Shown in pieces: positions 57,307 through 64,000 of a stretch of 64,000 nt of DNA (position 1 is the first letter of the stretch; the number at the start of each line of letters is the position of its first letter). Location: NCBI GenBank assembly GCA_030247915.1, contig JAPDRQ010000072.1:1-64000 (forward strand), written 5' to 3'. The notes beneath the pieces were generated by a model, which made no database searches, was not told the DNA's origin, and saw only the letters and a list, made by a program, of their open reading frames with translations. A program made the translations under genes and the position numbers. The DNA is from Neophaeococcomyces mojaviensis. Lineage: Eukaryota > Ascomycota > Eurotiomycetes > Chaetothyriales.

Positions 57307-58656
57307 CTATGCGACGGCGACCATTTGGTCACGTTGTGCCAAAACGTGACCGAAGGCCTCGTCCAAAATTTTCAAACCAAATGATATTTCCTCAGAGCTG
57401 ACCGTGACCGGTGGTGCCAATCGGAAAACTCCACCCATTCCTGGCAGATTGACAACATTGCAGCTAAGACCGTTTGCCATAGCTCGATCTGAGACAGCTT
57501 GACCAAGATCCGAACCTGGCGCCTTAGTCTTAGGATCCGAAATAATCTCAATGCCTTGTAGAAGGCCTCGGCCACGGATGTCACCAATACACCAGTATTT
57601 CTCTTGCATTTTGAGGAGTCCTTCCCGAAGTTGTTGACCTCTCTCAGCAGCTCGCTGGCAGATGTTGTCGCGTTCGACAATTTCAAGCACCTTATCGCCG
57701 ACAGCTGCTGTCAGTGGATCGTTAAGATGGGTTGTGAGCCAGAGAAACTTCACCTCCTTGCAGCCTCTCTCGATCTCTGCTGTGGTACTTACAGAGCCTA
57801 ACGGTAGGCCTGCACCCAGTGTCTTGGATAGGCAGAGAATGTCGGGGACAATATTATCGCGTTGGAAAGCAAACATTTGGCCTGTCCGTCCCACACCTGT
57901 CTGGGCTTCATCCATAATCATGAGCATGCCGCGCATCTTGCATTCGGAATGGAGGCGTTGCAGGTATCCTTCTGGAGGGTCAAGAATGCCACCTGTGGAG
58001 AGGATTGGCTCCATAATAAAGGCAGCGAGAGAACCAACGCTTTGACGATCGATCATTGACCAGCCATAGTCCATCTCAGTCTCCCAGTCATAAGAGCCAT
58101 CCGCCTTTTTGAATGGAGATCGGTAAGCGTAGGGTGCAGGAAAAACTAACTGACCAGGTGTAGCTGGACCACCACCCCTTCGTCCAGCTGAATACGTGGC
58201 AGAACCGGAGCCTTGGGTCAGACCGTGATAACTAGCCGAAAAGGCCACTATCTCGAACTTGCCAGTATAGCACTTGGCCATTTTAATTGCAGCCTCAGTG
58301 GTCTCCGACCCGGTGTTGAGAAAGAATGACTTTTCTAAAGGAGCTGGGAGGAGACGTGCAAGACGCTCCGCCAAATTCACCACAGGATATGTGATCATGT
58401 TGCTGAGCAAGTGATCTAATCCAGCAACGTACTTCCTTACCACCGCCACAATTTCTGGGTGAGCGTGACCTAGAAGCGAGCTCATTTGGCCAGATGTGAA
58501 GTCCAGGATTTGTCTGCCCTCGCTGTCAAAGAGTTTGGTGCCTTCTGTTCTTGTTATGATCACTGGTGAATATGGTACGCCCGTAGACATCAGGTATTTG
58601 TCAGCCTTTTGCCAGAAGGCTTTGGCGTCCGAGACGGTTTCAGGTGCATAAATCAT
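57307..58656 (-). CDS. 2,2-dialkylglycine decarboxylase-like class III aminotransferase
   Basis: A single exon of 449 residues, the full length of the family. It is a PLP enzyme: Lys278 in LCLSKTLGAG forms the Schiff base, Asp249 in MDEAQTGVGRTG binds the pyridine nitrogen, and GSETTEAAIKMAK is the phosphate loop region. Features specific to dialkylglycine decarboxylase are SGQMSSLLGH (Gln57-Met58, matching Gln52-Met53 of the bacterial enzyme, from memory), the ATYSAGRRG segment, and Arg412 in GVFRLAPP for the substrate carboxylate. The bacterial Trp138 position appears as Tyr143 here. The reaction is decarboxylation-transamination of 2-aminoisobutyrate or isovaline with pyruvate to ketone, CO2 and alanine. 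It is divergent from dihydroxyacetone kinase over 640 bp. Confidence 0.88.
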   Translation of the reverse strand: MIYAPETVSDAKAFWQKADKYLMSTGVPYSPVIITRTEGTKLFDSEGRQILDFTSGQMSSLLGHAHPEIVAVVRKYVAGLDHLLSNMITYPVVNLAERLARLLPAPLEKSFFLNTGSETTEAAIKMAKCYTGKFEIVAFSASYHGLTQGSGSATYSAGRRGGGPATPGQLVFPAPYAYRSPFKKADGSYDWETEMDYGWSMIDRQSVGSLAAFIMEPILSTGGILDPPEGYLQRLHSECKMRGMLMIMDEAQTGVGRTGQMFAFQRDNIVPDILCLSKTLGAGLPLGSVSTTAEIERGCKEVKFLWLTTHLNDPLTAAVGDKVLEIVERDNICQRAAERGQQLREGLLKMQEKYWCIGDIRGRGLLQGIEIISDPKTKAPGSDLGQAVSDRAMANGLSCNVVNLPGMGGVFRLAPPVTVSSEEISFGLKILDEAFGHVLAQRDQMVAVA

Positions 58657-59296
58657 GTTGAGGTCGAGATATGATGATGGGAAGAAGAAGCAACTACTGT
58701 CAGCTGAAGTTTGAATCGATGAAAAAAGTAGATGCTTGGTAGATTTTGGATGTCGATGTGAGATTATAAGATGCTACTGACGAGAAATTCCCGCCTGTTT
58801 TTTTGTAGGTAATGTTCAACAAAAGAAGTCTCCAAAAATTCAACGGAGAAATCGACTGGCCACAGGCACAAGGCAAGGATAACTCGGAAGGCATGTTTTC
58901 CGCGTTCTCGAAGCACGTTTTGGCATTTTGGTTCGAGTTTTCCGCCTGCGGACAGCATTCGGAAAAGATTAAATCATGCTCAGAGAACTTGACAAAAGGT
59001 TGCCCGGCTTTCCAGCTTTGCGACCGATACGTTGCTTTAAGTTTACCGTCGGAAAAGTTTCCCTACGGTTTAGAAATCTAAAATCTCTCCAAGCTCGGTT
59101 CCAGGTTCCCAGTAAGAGGAAAAGTAGACTGCCGTAAGTGCAGTTGAACTGAAGTCAATGATCGACGCAAATATATGTAGTGGGTCTGGCTTGAGCCGTT
59201 TCCTCGGCCCACGAAATCGTAACAAGTTTCTGTTGATATCGCATAAGAGTTTCTGTCTGAAACTGTTACAGAAGTCCTGCACAGATCGTATGCACC
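58657..59296. promoter_or_regulatory. Shared DGD/DAK promoter with four CGGAAAA boxes
   Basis: This 640-bp divergent promoter carries the heptamer CGGAAAA or its complement at 58896-58902, 58938-58944, 58960-58966 and 59050-59056. It also has a perfect inverted repeat TCCGCCTGCGGA at 58941-58952. CGG-containing boxes and CGG/CCG palindromes are the usual targets of Zn2Cys6 proteins, and such a regulator is encoded 2.2 kb away. By chance this heptamer is expected about once per 8 kb counting both strands. Confidence 0.55.
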
Positions 59297-61108
59297 ATGT
59301 CTACCAAAAACTTCTTTCGGGATACAGATGAGCTTGTTAACAAAGCCCTGCGATCCCTGACCATCACCAACTCACAGGTGGCATTCGATGCCCCAAACAA
59401 GATTGTCTATCGCCGACCCGAATCTTACAATGAGTCTCCGAAGGTCTCGATAGTCTGTGGTGGGGGTTCTGGACATGAGCCAGGGTTTGGCGCTTATGTT
59501 GGCAAAGGACTCTTGTCTGCATCCGTTGCCGGAACTATCTTTGCCTCACCTTCAGCTGAGCAAGTCCGCCGCGCCGTCTTGTCTAGAGTCCCAAAGGATA
59601 AAGGTGTGCTTGTTTTGACAATGCAGTACACTGGCGATGTGCTCAATTTTGGAATCGCGGCAGAGAGAGCAAAAGCAAGTGGTATCGCAACTAAGTTTCT
59701 TGCCATTGGCGATGACGTCGGCGTAGGACGAGCAAAAGGTCGCAAAGTTGGTCGTCGTGGTATCGCTGGTACGACCCTGATCGTAAAGATCTTGGGGGCT
59801 CTTGCAGAGACCGGATCCAGCCTGACTGAAGTCTACAATGCTGGTTTGCTTTTGTCGCGCAACCTGGCGTCTGTGGGTGCCTCACTGCAGCGAGTCGGGA
59901 TACCAGGTCGATCTGAGATTGATAGTAGTGAACAGGTTCCTCATGGCCAAGTCGAGGTCGGCATGGGAATTCACAATGAATCAGGATGTATGCGCATGAC
60001 AGCAGACCTGCCAGAGCTTGTTTCGCTTATGCTGTCTCAAATTCTAGATCCCACAGATGAGGACCGACATTACATCGATGTTAAACCTTCCGACAAGACT
60101 ATTCTCATGGTCAACAACCTGGGCGGTCTTTCGCCGATAGAGGTTTCCGCTATCACTCACGAAGTATGCTCGCAGCTGAAACAGAAATACGGCATAGCAC
60201 CGGTGCGTGTCGCTTCTGGTACATTCTTGACCTCTCTGAATGCACTGGGTTGGAGTGTCAGTCTCCTCAAAGTTGTGGATCTGGGGCTAGGTTCTGAAAG
60301 ATCTGTTCTTACGTTATACGACGCTCCTGCTGAAGTAACAGGATGGTCACAGTCACGAACCATAACTTCAGTGACATACGATGCCGAGGACGCCACACCT
60401 GCTGCTACTGCTGAGACCAGCATCCCAGCATCTAATCTTGTTCTTGATCCCACAAGGTCTGCAGCTGTGCTGACTACAGGCCTGGAAGCTTTGATAGCAG
60501 CCGAGCCAGAGGTCACGAGCTTTGACACCATAGTAGGAGATGGGGATTGTGGTATTGGCCTCAAACGAGGAGCAGAAGCGATTCTCAAGGAAATTTCCGA
60601 TCCTGCCCTGCTACCTTCCGATGCCTTGGCTTTTGTTGCTCGAATTGTCAATGTTATTGAGAATACTATGGATGGTACAGCCGGTGCCATTTTCGGAATA
60701 TATGCAAATGGATTGATGAATGGGTTACGAGAGCAGGACACGTCCGGAACGAAAACTCCCGTCGACGTTCATATGTGGGCTGCTGTCTTGCAATCAGCTC
60801 TGGCAGCCTTATCTAATTATACGCCTGCGGTAGTCGGTGACCGAACGTTCCTGGACAGTCTCATCCCATTTGTTGAGACGCTCGCTCGAACGGCAGATGT
60901 GCAGACGGCAGCAGAAGCAAGCATACAAGGGGCAGAAATCACTAGGAACTTGAAAGCCAGCTTGGGACGCACAATCTACGTAGGCACACAAGATCAATGG
61001 CTTGGTCAGATTACCAGATCCCGGAGCATGGGGCCTAGCGAAGCTGCTTGGCGGATTAGCACAAGGTGTATCGGTCACCTCGGATTTGAAGACGATATGA
61101 GAGGTTAA
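59297..61108 (+). CDS. Dihydroxyacetone kinase (DhaK-DhaL fusion)
   Basis: A single exon of 603 residues, the full two-domain length. The N-terminal DhaK domain has GGGSGHEPG at about 55-63 and the covalent-binding His226 in GIHNESG. The C-terminal DhaL domain has the ATP/Mg-binding VGDGDCG at 413-419 and MDGTAGAIFGIY. The enzyme phosphorylates dihydroxyacetone (or glyceraldehyde) with ATP in the cytosol. QYTGD replaces the usual NYTGD in the DhaK core, a minor change. The frame ends at 61108 with a slightly unusual tail (RCIGHLGFEDDMRG). It is divergent from the decarboxylase gene. Acetone from aminoisobutyrate can enter C3 metabolism through acetol and related triose-like compounds, so a pathway link is conceivable. 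Confidence 0.94.
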   Translation: MSTKNFFRDTDELVNKALRSLTITNSQVAFDAPNKIVYRRPESYNESPKVSIVCGGGSGHEPGFGAYVGKGLLSASVAGTIFASPSAEQVRRAVLSRVPKDKGVLVLTMQYTGDVLNFGIAAERAKASGIATKFLAIGDDVGVGRAKGRKVGRRGIAGTTLIVKILGALAETGSSLTEVYNAGLLLSRNLASVGASLQRVGIPGRSEIDSSEQVPHGQVEVGMGIHNESGCMRMTADLPELVSLMLSQILDPTDEDRHYIDVKPSDKTILMVNNLGGLSPIEVSAITHEVCSQLKQKYGIAPVRVASGTFLTSLNALGWSVSLLKVVDLGLGSERSVLTLYDAPAEVTGWSQSRTITSVTYDAEDATPAATAETSIPASNLVLDPTRSAAVLTTGLEALIAAEPEVTSFDTIVGDGDCGIGLKRGAEAILKEISDPALLPSDALAFVARIVNVIENTMDGTAGAIFGIYANGLMNGLREQDTSGTKTPVDVHMWAAVLQSALAALSNYTPAVVGDRTFLDSLIPFVETLARTADVQTAAEASIQGAEITRNLKASLGRTIYVGTQDQWLGQITRSRSMGPSEAAWRISTRCIGHLGFEDDMRG

Positions 61109-62277
61109 ATACATTGTCTACTCATTTGTGACTTTCGAGTTTGTCTAGAACAACTCTTGTATCCGTCACACACCCAATGTACAACGTGCTTGATCCAGCA
61201 AGTACCAGCCATTGACCTTCTCACATCCGTGCAAGACAGATGGTAATGTCAATCACGCTAACCCCGAATTTTCATCAACAAAGGATTGGTTGATGCAGCC
61301 AAGAAAGCGAAAGCTCTTGTTGAGCTCTGTTTCGTTGGTGGTTAGTTTGAGCAAGTTTATGATCCTCTGAGAGACTGAGAATGTCCAAAACAAGATCAAT
61401 CTGGGAGAAAAAGGCAAACCGAGTGTGTAGCAAATACTCCTGGTCAGGAGCTAAACATCAACGGCTTCGTGTAACAGGTTAGCATATTATATTACTGGAT
61501 GAACGCCAGTTCTGTAGCTATGAATCATTTAAGCACCTATACTTATTATTTTTGTAGTGTTAGATATCATCATACTGATGCTTAGTAAGGCCTTTTTCCT
61601 ATCTAGGAGACTCAATTTATCTTCTTGGAATACCAAAGACAGAGTTGGGATTCTTGTCACTGTTCACTTATTTGAGTTCGCTTGTCCAGTAAACGATGAC
61701 CTGTACAATCCTTACAGCCATCGAATAAGGCCCCAAATTGGTAACATTGCAAAACTTATTACGTATACCACTGGCTTCGAAGAATACTTCTCAAGATCAC
61801 TAGGATTGACTATTGAGCCTAGGTACAGGTGATGTATGATCATGCAAAGCTACCACTACTCTAGAGCATTCTTTCGAAAGAACAAGCGCGTGATAGGGCG
61901 GCGGATTGGTGATATGTTAAGAATGGCGGCGTTAGTCTTATTGATAAGGATCGAGTACTGAAGTGCTGCTCAGCTTGTCCGGCTGCGCTTGCAAGCATAT
62001 TGTATCTACTTGGAAGTACAATGCTGACACCATGGCATTACCGCTGCCTCATTGTTCTGAACATCAAACCAGGATCGAGCAACATTTCTGACTAATAGGA
62101 TCAACTGACATTGCTTCACCTCAACACTGATACTTACGCCAAGTGAGCCTCCAATGAGCCCAATGGTGTTTAGGATTAGCGACAAGATGCAGTATTATGT
62201 TTATCATGTCCTCCACATGCACCACAAAGCTTCAATCTCACTGTCTTCTCCAAAAGTAGTCAAGGCCACATCACATC
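61109..62277. other. Gene-poor region
   Basis: About 1.2 kb with no supported gene; AT-rich around 61480-61620. A plus-strand frame at 61557-61832 shows no family feature. Confidence 0.5.
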
Positions 62278-63241
62278 ATGGGCTCAACTAAAAACCCATT
62301 CCAAAAAGCGTTCGGCATCGCTGCTTCCGAGCTCGGTGAGAGCCAGTACGAACCGAACAGCAATCGCAATCTTCAGGTCATTGGGGTCGGCCTGTCCAGG
62401 ACAGGTACAGCCTCAGTCAGAGTCGCGCTGACTATGCTTGGCTTTGGTCCAGTACACCATGGAATCGTAAGCCTCTCGCCAACACAAAGCACATCAAACA
62501 CTCACTGAATCTCAGGAACTATTCTGTCGCCCGGACCAGTTGGAAAATATGATGGCTTTCCAAAAGTACCTCAATGCAGACCCGAAAGAAAGCGCCAATC
62601 CCAGCAAGACCACTCAAGCACGACTAAGAAGTGTCATGCAAGGATATCGATCAACACTGGATGCTCCTGTATGCGACTTCATCCCCGAACTCATTGCGAC
62701 ATATCCCAAGGCCAAATTTCTTCTTATAGTCCGAGATTCTGAAGAAGTGTGATGGCCTTAATTCCGAGATTCTATAGGTATTCATTTTGACCGGACATGG
62801 AGATACAAGCTCTACTCAACACTTATATCTTCTGTCGGGTTTCTCAGACGTATAGATGACTTAGTTCAAGAGGTCAACGTTCGAGTGAAGAGAGAATTTG
62901 GTGGTATAGGCTCACATTACTATACAATGCACAATCAACGAGTCCGAGAGCTTATATCCAACGAACAACTCCTTGAATACAATGTCAAAGAAGGATGGGA
63001 GCGGCTCTGCGAATTTCTGGAAGTTGATGTTCCCGAAGCGCCCTTCCCAAAGTTGAATGAGGGTGACAGCATCAAGGCTGTCTATGCTGGACATCAAATT
63101 TTTGGAGCGTTCGTCTGGGGAATCTATCTCTCACTAGGGTTTGGTGTTGTCTATCTTGCATATGACCCTTGGAGAGCCATTGGTAAGTCAAAAATTCTGA
63201 TGAGCTATCTCCCAGGAAAGATATGGCCGCTATCCAGTTGA
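62278..63241 (+). pseudogene. Sulfotransferase-like P-loop protein gene with two in-frame stops
   Basis: Exon 1 (62278-62466) encodes the phosphate-binding loop VIGVGLSRTGTASVRVAL. After a 49-nt intron (GTAAGC...CTCAG) exon 2 continues ELFCRPDQLENMMAFQKYL and FLLIVRDSEEV. TGA at 62750-62752 and TAA at 62759-62761 then interrupt one and the same frame, which resumes FRDSIGIHFDRTWRYKLYS and runs to 63241 with WERLCEFLEVDVPEAPFP and a C-terminal TM-like segment. The family is the fungal Sulfotransfer_4 group, proteins of unknown reaction with a PAPS-sulfotransferase fold. A spliced intron cannot remove the stops: the only GT-AG pair is 31 nt and shifts the frame. One base change could explain each stop. 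Confidence 0.8.
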
Positions 63242-64000
63242 GCGATAAAAAGCGCGAGATGGCCGACGGATGTTGTAGACCTCACTTCCAGCGGGATCTT
63301 TGAAGTAACTCCCAAGCAATGGAAAACGGAGGCCATATCGCTCGATGGCGCCAGGTGTATGACAACCCAGACCAGCCAGAGCGCCTGCATAATTTCGAAA
63401 TAACTTGAAAGAGACTTGCACAGAATGCTGCATCCAGCATCCTGTGCAACGATCAAATGTGTCATATTAGGATTCAGTCAAGGACAGCAGCACTCCTTGG
63501 CCCTCGTAAGCATATTACCCCTTGCGTCGTGGATCTTCGGTGAAGATCATGTCAAAGTCTGTTGTCTCTTTATCTCACAACCATACTTGGATATATGACC
63601 TAGGTAAATGATGGATGGATAGATGGACGTTTTGTCACTCACGTCATGGCACCTGCAGCATCAAAAAACTAGCTGCCAACTTCGTGCTCAGGTTCTCCAT
63701 TTCTGAATCCAATGAAAAATAGAAGTTGCAGCGGAAGACTCCGATTCTGCTCTCCCTCACAGGGAAATAAGGTTCATGTTCATGCTCATGCTCATTCACG
63801 TTTCCTTGCTCTGCCTCAGGCACGAAACAACTTCTCCCACATTCTTTCTGATTCCAGTGTTTCTAACAACCATTGTTTAGCCCACCACCTCATCCTTTAT
63901 GCCATTCAACTTCTGCTTCGTCCTTCCAATTCTAGCCTGCCATCTCCCCCTCCACTTCATTGCTGCCCTCCTGATCCTCTTAGCAGGATAGTTGACAGGG
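63242..64000. other. Right-edge region
   Basis: No supported gene. A short imperfect hexamer repeat (TTCATG/CTCATG) is at about 63771-63797. A 30-codon frame at 63899-63991 has a signal-peptide-like sequence (MPFNFCFVLPILACHLPLHF) after a pyrimidine-rich stretch and could be the first exon of a gene beyond the edge, but this cannot be tested here. Confidence 0.35.

Noticed and set aside
62750..62761. Stop readthrough or selenocysteine at TGA
   Set aside because: Fungi of this group lack selenocysteine machinery, and a second in-frame TAA follows; a pseudogene is simpler.
63899..63991. Short secreted peptide at the right edge
   Set aside because: Only 30 codons with a stop, no donor site seen and the context is cut by the window end.

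Overview
The window comes from a filamentous ascomycete (Pezizomycotina), probably a dothideomycete, although the order cannot be fixed from sequence alone. Most genes are split by short introns of 41-116 nt with GTAAGT-like donors and CTGAC/CTAAC-like branch sites. The content is typical of such fungi: Zn2Cys6 regulators, FAD monooxygenases, short-chain dehydrogenases, a Pir-type wall protein, a GPI-anchored Cys-rich protein and a fungal NLR. One AT-rich island carries the dinucleotide signature of repeat-induced point mutation (RIP). I see no tRNA, rRNA, CRISPR array or intact transposon.

Layout. 1-6 kb: GABA/amino-acid permease, a helix-hairpin-helix nuclear-type protein and a GPI-anchored protein, flanked by gene-poor DNA. 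8-18 kb: an unknown four-TM protein, an FAD monooxygenase, two NAD(P)-dependent reductases and an unknown protein with an HEIAH motif. 20-30 kb: Pir-like wall protein, a small unknown gene, an SDR, a protein-kinase relic, ribokinase and a V-ATPase proteolipid gene with a 13-nt exon. 30-36 kb: second FAD monooxygenase, HSL-type esterase and a conserved fungal protein with a mitochondrial-like N-terminus. 36.7-41.5 kb: a PNP/NB-ARC/TPR NLR with near-identical 126-bp TPR units, followed by a broken F-box gene. 41.8-46.1 kb: a Zn2Cys6 regulator divergent from a 14-TM MFS exporter. 47-49.6 kb: two unusual membrane proteins. 50.5-61.1 kb: amino-acid permease, RIP-like island, Zn2Cys6 regulator, dialkylglycine decarboxylase and dihydroxyacetone kinase. 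62.3-63.2 kb: a sulfotransferase-like pseudogene.

How the genes may work together. The most coherent set is the 50.5-61.1 kb block. A permease could import an alpha,alpha-dialkyl amino acid such as 2-aminoisobutyrate, the decarboxylase could split it to ketone, CO2 and alanine, and a kinase and local regulator accompany them. The heptamer CGGAAAA recurs in the intergenic regions of this block, with four copies in the 640-bp promoter shared by the decarboxylase and the kinase. This is an inference from order, family and motif. The other candidates for undescribed biology are the NLR with its decaying repeat tail, the Pir protein with its Cys domain ahead of the repeats, and the membrane protein with an internal signal-peptide-like segment.

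Exon boundaries were set by hand from splice consensus and frame. They are predictions, strongest where family sequence continues across the junction.
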